64,000 nt of DNA, taken from positions 1 through 64,000 of the forward strand of contig CAKRNA010000002.1 in assembly GCA_934365195.1 (NCBI GenBank). Reading direction: 5' to 3'. The position numbers and the translations under genes were made by a program. This document shows, one piece after another, positions 1 through 10,600 of the stretch (positions are counted from its first letter, which is position 1; each line of letters starts with the position of its first letter). This DNA comes from an uncultured Clostridia bacterium. Its GTDB lineage: Bacteria > Bacillota > Clostridia > Christensenellales > CAAEEZ01. The notes under the pieces are model-generated. The model made no database searches and had not been told where the DNA came from. It worked only from the letters and a program-made list of their open reading frames with translations.

Positions 1-78
1 AAGAGGAAGAGGAAGAGGAAGAGGAAGAGGAAGAGGAAGAGGAAGAGGAAGAGGAAGAGGAAGAGGAAGAGGAAGAGG
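1..78. repeat. AAGAGG hexanucleotide tandem repeat (13 copies in window)
   Basis: Thirteen perfect copies of AAGAGG run from the window edge, so the true left end is unseen. In the frame starting at base 3 the repeat reads as alternating GAG/GAA, a pure Glu tract that stays open to a stop at 150-152 with a 24-residue non-repetitive tail. It could therefore be the acidic C-terminus of a gene outside the window. However, the bases just after it (about 76-102) resemble the second half of repeat family A (AGCGGCGGAG...ATTGTG), so the tail may be repeat-derived. Confidence 0.9.
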
Positions 79-163
79 GTTTAGCGGCGGAGAAATTGTG
101 GCGGTTTGCAAGTAGGCGCAATAGCAATAACAAGAGGACGAAACTAGGATAAATAAAAGCCTC

Positions 164-234
164 CCTTGTATTAAAATTAAGATAACCAAACAATTCTTCA
201 TTGTGCTGAAAAACAAAGATTAAATCTATCCAAA
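164..234 (+). repeat. 71-bp perfect direct repeat, copy 1 (copy 2 at 849-919)
   Basis: Bases 164-234 and 849-919 read identically over 71 positions, and each is followed four bases later by a family A element. Such identity beside decayed units indicates recent duplication or gene conversion within the cluster. Confidence 0.9.
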
Positions 235-237
235 CAA

Positions 238-284
238 GCCTCCCTTGTGCAAAGGGAGGTGGCGCAAAGCGGCGGAGGGATTGT
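238..284 (+). repeat. Palindromic repeat family A, copy 1
   Basis: A 47-bp element. Hairpin 1 has stem CCTCCCTT/AAGGGAGG closed by a GTGCA-type loop. Hairpin 2 has stem GGCGC/GCGGC with one mismatch. The element ends GGAGGGATTGT. It is identical to the copy at 427-473. A truncated remnant lacking the middle lies at 338-360. Confidence 0.9.
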
Positions 285-337
285 AAAAAAGCGAAAGCAA
301 AAGGGTAGTATTTTCGGTAAAATAAGGATAAATAAAA

Positions 338-360
338 GCCTCCCTTGTGCAAAAAATTGT
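338..360 (+). repeat. Family A remnant, internally deleted
   Basis: It starts like a full A element (GCCTCCCTTGTGCAAA) but passes directly into AAATTGT, so the second arm of hairpin 1 and all of hairpin 2 are missing. Confidence 0.6.
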
Positions 361-426
361 CAATTTACTTATCATAGCACGCCTCTTTTGTATGAAAAAG
401 TAATTGATTTTGCTCTATCCAAACAA

Positions 427-473
427 GCCTCCCTTGTGCAAAGGGAGGTGGCGCAAAGCGGCGGAGGGATTGT
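427..473 (+). repeat. Palindromic repeat family A, copy 2
   Basis: Sequence identical to 238-284. It is the left half of a facing A/B pair: a family B element in the opposite orientation starts 88 bp later at 562. Confidence 0.9.
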
Positions 474-561
474 GAAATAAGGAAAGATAATAAATTAAGA
501 AAAAGTGCTTAAAATTAGCGTTGTAAGTAGGAAAATAGTTGAGTTTGAGGAAACGAGTAGG

Positions 562-609
562 ACAATCCCCCAGTCAGCAGGCTGACAGCCCCCTTTACAC
601 AAAGGGGCC
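562..609 (-). repeat. Palindromic repeat family B, copy 1
   Basis: A 48-bp element read on the minus strand: GGCCCCTTTGTGTAAAGGGGGC (hairpin 1), then a GTCAGC/GCTGAC hairpin, then GGGGGATTGT. It has the same two-hairpin plan and the same terminal ATTGT as family A but different stems. It also begins a 176-bp segment (562-737) repeated almost perfectly at 1152-1326. Confidence 0.9.
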
Positions 610-922
610 GTTTAATTTTGAAAAGAATACAGTCAAAAACAAGGGGGGAAAAGAGAAAATAGAGGAAAATATTGCTATTATTACTTGGAGAGAGGGTAGG
701 TAGACAAAACGAGGTTGGATATACAGTTAGCAAGAGGCGAAACAAGGATAAATAAAAGCCTCTATTGTGTTGAAAGTGTTGGGAAAACATTTAAAATAAG
801 CCGTTTTTTGTGGTTAAAATACAGACTTATTTTATCCAAATTAACATTCCTTGTATTAAAATTAAGATAACCAAACAATTCTTCATTGTGCTGAAAAACA
901 AAGATTAAATCTATCCAAATAT

Positions 923-969
923 GCCTCCCTTGTGTAAAGGGAGGTGGCACGAAGTGTCGGAGGGATTGT
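923..969 (+). repeat. Palindromic repeat family A, copy 3
   Basis: Hairpin 2 here is GGCAC-GAA-GTGTC, which is base-changed on both sides relative to other copies, so pairing is kept. It faces the family B copy at 1152-1199, with 182 bp between them. Confidence 0.9.
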
Positions 970-1151
970 GAATACGGCAATTTATTATGCGGAATTGAGG
1001 CGAATTGAAATAAAATAATATTTTAGTTGGTGAAAAATTTAGCATTATATCGAGTTAAAAACTACGTGGAAAGAGGCGCAAAAATCGGGAAATTGACGTG
1101 GCGAAAGCAGGGTGAATTTGCAAGGAAAAGTTAGGCTTAAAATAATGTAAG

Positions 1152-1326
1152 ACAATCCCCCAGTCAGCAGGCTGACAGCCCCCTTTACACAAAGGGGCCG
1201 TTTAATTCTGAAAAGAATACAGTCAAAAACAAGGGGGAAAAAAGAGAAAATAGAGGAAAATTGCTATTATTACATAGTGAGAGGGTAGGTAGGCAAAATG
1301 AGGTTGGATATACGGTTAGCAAGAGG
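1152..1326 (-). repeat. Second copy of the 176-bp duplicated segment, beginning with family B (1152-1199)
   Basis: It matches 562-737 with only scattered substitutions and small indels, including the complete B element. After 1326 the two copies diverge. The gene-free stretch then continues to the promoter at 1508, with a few further shared words (for example AAAACTACGTGG at about 1059 and 1332). Confidence 0.9.
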
Positions 1327-1507
1327 TGAAAACTACGTGGATAGAAGTGCAAACTCGGGGGGATTGACAAGGTGAAAAGTAAGGTAATTTTGCAAGGAAA
1401 AGGAACGCTTTAAAGCGGCTTTTTGAAAAACCGACTTAGTAATTAGGCAAAACCGAAGAAAATACACAAAAAAATGGCAAAAACCACAAGTATTTTTGGC
1501 TTTGGTA

Positions 1508-1536
1508 TTGACTAAAACTTATTTGTAAGGTAAAAT
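1508..1536 (+). promoter_or_regulatory. Sigma-A type promoter of the giant surface protein gene
   Basis: TTGACT at 1508-1513, a 17-bp spacer and TAAAAT at 1531-1536. The start codon lies about 80 bp downstream, so the transcript has a leader of roughly 70 nt, much of it AT-rich. An AGGAGG site at 1605-1610 precedes the ATG. Confidence 0.75.
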
Positions 1537-1615
1537 ATTTTAAGAGTTATATTATATTTAGGGAATTTTATAAAAATTTATATAAAATCTAAAAATTCCG
1601 TGCTAGGAGGAGTTT

Positions 1616-4600
1616 ATGAGAAGATTGAGCAAGGGGTACACAAAATTTGCATTTATGTTGCTTATTTTGGCTATGTGTATGACGGCGTTCGTAGTATCGC
1701 CTTATTACAATACTAAAACGTATGCTTATGTTATAACCCCGATTTGTGTAACGAACAAGACAGAGATTATGTCGAAATGGGAGTATTCTAAGTCGGATAT
1801 TCAGGCTATCGAGGGCAGTGACCCGTCCTTGCCACAAAAGACTTTTGACCATTTCTTCAACCCTAATCTGTCCATAAGGGACGCTCTTTCAGGTTACATA
1901 TATTTTGCAGAAAGCGATAAACAATGGATAGTTGGTAATAACGATTTTGCTGTTGATAGTTACCCTGGCGGCGTTGGAAACGACTATAGAAAAAGAGATA
2001 TTCTTAGGGATTACATTCTTGGTACAGGTACTTATTGGAGCACAGATAGAGGTATGAGGAAGGCATACCCACGTTATATGCCAAATTATTATGATTTAGT
2101 GACCGGTGCGGGTGGCTCTACTCTTTCTGCTTCCGATTTTCCTAATGGCACAACCACAAAAACGATTTCTCTTGGCGGCAGTCAAGGTAGCATGAAAAAT
2201 TATTTCGGGCTTGGTTTTGGTATTACTATGAGTTGGGGCGTAGGTAGTTTTGCTGAAGGCACTAACGGTACTAATTACTATACAACGTTTGAGGACAGTA
2301 AAATTTACTATTACACCAAATCTGAGGCTACTACTAATAAACCGGGCGCTCCTCCTAAAGTAGTCCAAGACTGGAGACGTTCTAACGGATTTATGTACAC
2401 CTTTATTAAAGTTCCAAAGGGTATGTCTCAATATCTTAGCGTTTCGGCTAGTGCGGATATGATGTGTCAAAAACCTTTTGGTGAAAATAACGGTAATGAT
2501 TGTAGGTCGTTAGTTGTACTTGACGTGCAAGTAGGTAATTACGTACCCGATACTAACAACCCTACTCCTAAACACCCCGGTGCTCTTAACGTGAAAAATA
2601 GCACTCAATACGTAAGTCCGGATACTGCGGCGGGTGCTGTAAATTGGGCAAACAGACAAACCGGTTTTGTTGACCTAGACGGCTCTGAATGGATACAATT
2701 ATCTGCAACCGTAGTTACGTCTGACGCTAATTATCTAGGTGGCTATAAAAACGAAATGGGATTATCAAACGTTAAACTAACGTTTAAAGTTAGCCCTAAA
2801 ATCGTAGAAGTAGATATCCCTAACAACGGTAAAGACGATTATTTTCCAAGTAAAGATATCAATATCACAATGGGTTACAACAGCAATTTAAACTACGATT
2901 CAAGTTCGTTTAACACTGCTGTATATAGAGTTGACCCTGAAAATCCTAGCAACCTAATTTTAGTAGCGCAAAACCTACCAAAAAATAGTGAAACTAACGT
3001 AGGTGACAATAAAAAACAAATTAAGTTTACCCATATACTTACACAGAACGGAACGTATGAGGTAAGAATACTTAGAAACGGAGAAGTCGTTGATAAAGTC
3101 AGATACGCTACTCCTGTAAAAGCCATTGATAAACTTGCTCCGAATTACGGTGATTGGGCAGGCGATAGCGTAAAATGGTTTACTTCGGTAACGACTGATT
3201 TGCCGGGCACTAAAATAAGCCTAATAAACGTTAAAGACCAACCTGCAACCCTTACCGACTGCATGAGCAAAGTGGATAAAATATCTTTCTATTTGAAAAA
3301 AATTGACGATAGCGTTTCGGATACGCATCAATATAATTTCTCGGAGTTGTACAGTTTTGCAAATAGCGCAACTAATGATTATAAGTACGAGGTAATGCAC
3401 TCAAGGGAGAAGTTTTCTAGCCAACCTGCTACGATGTTCCCTAACGTATTTGGTAAAAACGTAGCGGGGCAAGATAAGTACGGCAAGTACGTATTATTCT
3501 ACAAAGTTACGGATAAAGCAGGCAACTGGCTAAGTTATAACAGTTGCATAATTAAGTACGACAACGGTGCAAACTATAGTTTTGCCGACGGCACTTTACA
3601 ATTAAGTACCGGCGCTACTTCAGGATGGAAAGACGCCGCTACTTTTGGTAATTCTTGGATAAACGGAGGCGACGTTTACGTTAAATTCAAACTAAGCCAA
3701 GATTATCACTTTACGCCTTCCTTTACTTTTACCGACGAGGGTGGCACAGAGTATAGCACGCTTGAAAAAGACGAAAACGGCAACAATTTAATTAAATACA
3801 CGAAAGATGGGCTTACTTTTGAAGGTCTAATTGTCGAGGCGGGATATTATTACGCTAAGTTTAGTGCAAATAATTTGGAAACCGCCGAAGACTATGCGTT
3901 TGACGGCAAAATTTACGCAACAGGCGAGTACGCCGATAGGTTCACTATTGCTTCGGGTATTCCTCTTAAGATTGACGTTAAAAAGCCTTTTACGGCAGTA
4001 CCGGAAGGCGAGTTGTTCTTAGATTTTAATAATAGCGGTTGGTTTACTTTTGACTCGTACGTATACGCTAACGACCCTGAGAAAGGTGCGGGTATTTGGT
4101 TATCCTTAAATACTGATTTAGAGTTAATGGAACTTGACGTTCTTAAAGATGCGTACGTTATTAGCAATACTAATGGCGGCGGTGCGGACTACAAGACTAA
4201 ACTTGATCCTGAGGACGGCATATTTAAAGTGTTCTTGCCACTAAATAAAGGCATTAACCCTGAGAAAAAATTATACGTAAAAGACCAAGCAGGTAACGTA
4301 ACCGAAATCACCTTGCCTGAAATTAAATTTGATAGCACGAAATATAGAATCAATACGGCAAGCGTTAGCCATTCGAACCTTGGCGAAGACGCTCCTAACG
4401 TTACTTTCCTAGTAGGAGAGAACAAGGAAAGCGCCGCAACTTACACGCTTGACGAGTTGATTACTACGCCGCTATATAGGGGCTTGAACGTTTACGTAAA
4501 CTTTGAAGGCGTTGACGTTAATTTGTTTGGTGAATACAGCGTAAAACTAGGTGAAACTAACTTGACCGTTGAAAACAATATAGCGCAATTTGCTATCGGC

Positions 4601-7600
4601 GACGGTGGGGTTACCGATTATAGTCTAGATGTAATTATATATAAGTATATAAATATCAAAGTATACGTAGAGGGTAAGGAACTTTCTACCAGTAGTAGCG
4701 ACGTCGTTTCGGTTGACTACAACGGTAAAGATAAAACCTTTGTGGTTAAGGACGAAAACGGCAACGATATTACTAGCGGTATTACCGGTATTACGGCAAC
4801 TAAAAATGCAGGTAATTATGACTTTGATATTGAAGTAAACGACGCCGTGAATAAATTAAAGACGAAAGAGGTTAATAAGTATTACTTACAAATTAAGCCT
4901 AAGTCCGTGAATGCGGTAATTACTAGCAAAGATAGTCTTACCGTTAGCGACGGCACGTTGCTAATTGAAAATCAATACGGCAAAAAAGATCCTAACTTTA
5001 ACGTTGAATATAGGAGTGGCTTAATTATAAGCGACTCTACGCTGGAAATGAAGTTTGTTGCTAACCTTGGCGGTGAACTTAAAGATTTGAACACCTTGTA
5101 CGTTGGCTCTTACGATTTAGAGTTCGTAAGCGCAACTATCGGAGAAACAATAGATAAAAACTATACGTTTAACTACGTGTACAACGGTCAAAAGGTTAAC
5201 GTTAAGTACAACGTAATTCCTAGAGAAGTTCGTCTTGGCCTTTCTAATATTCCTACGTTCTCTTATGGTGGCGTAAACGGTTTGTTCGACTTGTCTGAAG
5301 TTGCTAAGACGTTAAACCCTGACGATATTAGCGAACTTGTTACCAAACCTGATACCGGCTTAGGCTTTAACGGACAGTTGCGCCTTGTGGATAGAAACGG
5401 AGCGGATATTCAATACAATTCGCCGGTTGGTACGTACTACGTTTCCGCACAAGACTTAACGCTTAAAGATAAAGGCGAGAACTTTAAACTTGTTGCGAAA
5501 AATAATAACGACGAGTGGTACGGTATCACCTTAACTAAAAAAGTTATAACCCTTACCGTTTCGGACAAAATGCTTAACGCAGAGTACGGCACGGCTCTTG
5601 ACCTAACTACTGCTAGAAGTTTGTCGTTTAAAGAAGGGCTTGTTTCGGGCGATAATATCGAAGACGTTCTTAATAAAATCGAACTTAAGAACGCAAGTAA
5701 TTACAGCGGACTACTTAACGCAGGCAAATACACTCTTGAATATTCTTTAAAAGAGAATGCCGTGTTAAAGAATTACGACGTTCAATTTGCTACTTACGAA
5801 CTAAATATTAAACCTAAAAAATTGTACGTAAGGCTTAACGTTGCAGAGTCTACCTTAGAAAAATACCACGACGAATTACCGTTTGAAGATTATTCAAAGT
5901 TAGTGCTGGATATTAAGAATATCGAAGGCTTTGTCGATATCAACGACTACAAGAATTACGACTTTTCGGGCGCTACTCAAGCGTTCACTATCAAGGGTAG
6001 AGTATTAGATATCGGTAAATACGAAATCGTAGCGGTAGAAGGCTATGACGGTTTGGTAATGTACACCGGTGGCGGAGTTAGAAACTACGAGTTTGTTCCT
6101 GAAACCGACTATGAATTTGTAGTAAAAGCGCAAATTGAAGGTGACGAGTACACCGTAATTGCAGAGTTTACAAAACCTAACTTTAGTTTCACTTATAGCG
6201 AGTTTGTAAATTCGTATACTAGCGATTTGTTAAGCACCTTGAAATTTACTACCGTTGGCGGCAACGCAATCGATATGTCAGGTGAACTTGCTAAACTACA
6301 AGTTTACTATGAAGATAGTAAAGGCGATGAGGTTAACATTCAAACCGCTAACGTTGGCACGCTGTTTGCAAAAGTACGTTATATGGAAGGTACTGAGGCA
6401 ACCTATACCGTTGCCGATTACTCTGCAAAGAGCACCAGAATAACCGTACAACAAAAACACGTAACGTTAAAATATAACGCTAATAAGTTCAGCCTAAAAG
6501 ATAGGGGCGGCTTCTACGCTGAGTTTACCTATGGCTTTGAACATACTAAAGAAAACATAAACGACCTGTTCTCAGTTGCTGACAATACAGGCGTAATTAA
6601 AGGCACGGTAAGTGGTAACTTCCTACTTAACGCTACCTTAAATAAGAACAATTTATATAATGCTAGTACTCAATATACGTTTGATTTTGACAATGCTAAT
6701 ATTACGTTTAGCGACGAAATCAACGCCGGCGTTACTTCTAACTACGTAATTAGTGTTCCTAACGAGAGCAACTACTTTATTAGAGTAAACCCAAGAGGCG
6801 TTACCGTATCTATGATTGAGGGCGACAGCCAAGATGTAGGAAAAGAGTACGGCAATAACGATAACTTATCTAAGTACGGTTATTATTTGAACAACCTTGT
6901 ACTAGGCGAGCAAAGTGAAGTTAAATTCACCGCAACCAGAAACCTTGAAAGAGTTTTAGGTGAGGATGCAGGTGAGTACGACTTTATTGTGTTTGGTTAT
7001 ATCAACAACGCAAACTACACGCTACTTAGAAACGAAGACGGTTCTGTTCAAGTTTATAACAAATACGTAATTAGCGAGCGTATTATCGTTGTAAATCAGT
7101 TTAACTTTAATTCGTCAAAAGTATTTGACAACACCACTAGTATTGGCGCTTATGGTACGTATCAATACAAAAACGCAATGGATAACGGTGTTGATATCGA
7201 TAAAGTTGTTAGATTCGAGGGCGAACTTGATAACGTTAACGTCGGAAACGATATTAGCGTTGTATTCAGGTTGCTAATTAACCCTGAGTACGCTAAGAAC
7301 TTCAAGTTTGAAAGACCAAACGGCGTAACCGTAAACGGCGTGGTTGATAACGAAAACATCTTCTTTGACGAAAACGATAGCGACGAAGTTGTATTAAACA
7401 ACCAAAAGGTTAACGTTCTAATCGCTACTATCGATATAACTATTGATAATTTAAGCGATACCGTATTAGAAAAAGAATATGACGGAACGACTAATTATAA
7501 CCTTGCAATTAGCAAAAAAGATTATAATTCCGAAACCTTTAAGCAACTTATCAACGACAAGTTAAGTATTAAAGCATTGTTTGCTCAAATAGATGCCGGC

Positions 7601-10600
7601 TCTGATATCAACGTTGAGTTCACTATCGAGGTAATGGAAAATATCGCTAACTTTAATTCGAACGTAAAGGTTACCTTGAACGGCAGTGAAATTGCGTTTA
7701 CCGGTATACAGTTCAAAAATAATTACAAAGGTAATATTAACCCTGCCGTAATTAAAGCGACCGATGATTCAATCGTTACTAAGATTTTCGACGGCGAGGC
7801 AACTATTAACGACGAAGCAATAGTAAATATCAAACCGTTTACCTATGGTAGCGATTCGTTAGAACTAAACGTAGATAGGAGTAGTATTGTGTTTAATAGC
7901 GTTAACAACGGCGATTACGAGTTAAACGTAAAAGTAACCGTTGCGGCTTATAACCCTAACTACACACTAGACGGCGACACCATTAAAGTAAAAGGTCGTA
8001 TCTTTAAACGTGACGTAACGATTAAGATGATAGAAGGTAAAATATCCGAAGTATCTAAAGTGTACGACGGAAAGACCTCGCTTGGTTCTGTAACAATCAC
8101 GGGTAAGGACTACGAAATCGAAGGCTTATTGCCGATTCACGAAGGCGTAGTAACGATAGATACCAGGTCTAGTGTTGCTGAATTTGAAGACAAGTGGGCA
8201 GGTACTAATAAGAAAATCATACTAAGAAACGTTGATATTGCGTCTAGCGATAACAACCAAACCGCTAATAACTACAACCTAGTAAATGGCGGTGAAATCA
8301 ACGGTTTGAAAGGTACTATTACCCCTCGTCCTGTTAAGATTGATACCGGCAGCATAGTAATTTATAATACAACTTACCTAGGTAAGAATTGTGATAATTA
8401 CCCTGTAAGTCTTGTTAGAAACCTTCTTGACCAAACGACTAACGACAGAGTAAACGTATATATGTCGCTTGTTGTTGGTAAGGACGGCTTGCTACAAGAG
8501 GATAGAATCTACGAAATTATGCCGGAATTCACCTTGAAACTAAAAGGAGAGGTAACAGGTAATGCTCAAAGTATATATCTAGACAAGAATAACGGCTTAA
8601 AATCTTATGCTAAAGGCGTAAGCGACGAGGAGAAACTTCTTGCTCAAAATAGTTACGCAATATCTAATCTTAACGACGTATTCGCAGCAAGCAACGGCGA
8701 ATTGAACAAAGGAAGAAACGCCGTTAAAGATAGCAGTATTACCGTTACGGGTGCACAAACTTATATCTATCCGTTCATAATCACTAACGCAGATATTTAC
8801 TTCAATGAAGAGTATCTAAATAAGACTTATGACGGCGATACAAAACTAAACGAAAGACTTGAGGCTTTGGTAAGAAGAACCGGATATGACTTCTTGAAAG
8901 AAGAAATTAACGGTATTACCATTAAGAACAAGGGCATGAGCGTGTATAACGATATTGTTGTAGGTAGTTATAAAATTCAACTTGAATTGTCTAAAGACCT
9001 AGCGTTGAGTTTCTCTGCACTAACCAAGTCGCCTATGTACGACTTTGCTAAGGATTTCAATTTTGTTATTGAGAAAGACGCAAAAATTACAGAGAGAATC
9101 GTTAACGTTAATGCGATTAAGAAAGTAAAAACTTACGATGGAACTACCGAGGCTAAATTAGGTACAGATTTTGAGTTAAAACTTATGTTTGGTACAACCG
9201 GTAAACAAGAAGGATTAAGAGATGACGACGCACCGTTTGTAGAGTTTGGCTGTACTACTGCGTACTATGACGTGAAGGACGCAACTAAGGTTGCAAGACT
9301 TACTTTGACCGACTTGTATCTAATAGATAAACCGGGATATGACGTTGCTAAGAACTACAAAATTGTATTTATTGAGAAGAGTGGTAAACAATCCGATACA
9401 ATCACGCTTGAAGATTGCGAGATTGCAAAGAGAGACTTAACTATCGAAGTACCAACGCTTGAGTTGACTTACAGAACAGGTCTTCCTACTGCTAGCAGAT
9501 TATCCGACCTATTAAAGAACAAGGTTAAAACGGACGGATTTGTAGCAGGGGACTACTTGCCAAGTGACTTTAATAGCAGAATAACGTTTAAATACACCGA
9601 TGCTAAGAAATATACCGAGGGCAAGGTTCTTGGCGTAAACAGTAACCAAACTAATGGTAATGCAATCACTATTGAACTTGGCGATCAATTATTAAACGAT
9701 TACAACGACTTGTTCAAAAACTATAAGATTAACGTTAAAAACGGTGGCATAAAAATTAACGCAATGGACGTAACCGTTACGTTTGACAGAATCGACAGCA
9801 AAATGACCTCTGTTTATGGTAATACCATAGACAAAAACGGTATTTTAAATCAATTTGTGTTCAAAAACGGCGACGTTGTATTGCCACAAAAAGATTTAAT
9901 CGGCTTTATAACGATTAACAATATGCCAAATATTAGGAGTGACGTACAAGATTATCAACTAGGAGTAATGATACGTAAGTATACAGGTATCGAAAACTAC
10001 AATATTACCGTAGAAATCGAAGACGCCGATTTGATTTATACTATCACTCCTACCGATATCGAGTATTCGCCTCATAATACCAATTTCACCTTCACTTACG
10101 AGCAAGGTAAGAATTACGTTGGCGACGTGAAAGCAAGATTCAGCGTAACGAACGTTGATAAAAACAATCCTAATATTACCATTAGTATTTTAATGGGTAA
10201 GATGGAAAACGGCTCGTTTGTAGAGGATAAGACGCTTGTTATCGAAGATATGGGCGTGTATGAAGGCCTTGCAGTTAAAATCGTAGTAAACGGTACGAAT
10301 AACTACAACTCAGTTGTTGTCCCGGTAAAAGTTGAAATCACCGCTAAGGAAATCAGTTTGGATATGAAGAATTATAGTACTACCTTTGATCCAAACGGCG
10401 GAGCACAAATTTACCCTGACGAGTATAGTTCTATTCCTAGCGTGTACAAGAACGTAATCAAGACCTTTATTATCGACGAAAGCGGCAACGCTGTAAGCAA
10501 AGTAACTGCAGTTGGTAAATACACCGTCGTTGCTTACTCAACCGACGCAAAAGTTAAGGTTGTTGAAAGGTATCCGTCAGGATTTGACGTAAACAAACTA

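Larger units (their letters stand above)
155..430 (+). repeat. Degenerate 45-bp tandem units, cluster 1
   Basis: Units ending in a CTATCCAAACAAGCCTCCC-like junction recur at about 159, 194, 238, 338, 381 and 427, with spacings of mostly 43-46 bases where units are adjacent. The unit interior (TTGTGCTGAAAAAC, then AAAGATTAAA) matches the better-preserved units at 16989-17128 when those are read on the minus strand. Similar decayed units continue at about 758, 800, 845, 880 and 923. I see no credible gene here; short open frames crossing the region are made of repeat sequence. Confidence 0.75.

Noticed and set aside
247..480. 77-codon open frame in cluster 1
   Set aside because: It begins inside one family A element and ends in another, repeats the same peptide at both ends, and has no ribosome binding site of its own beyond the repeat's GGGAGG.
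562..609. Family A/B elements as ordinary intrinsic terminators
   Set aside because: They are followed by ATTGT and mixed sequence rather than a T run, occur in gene-free clusters and lie far from any gene end.
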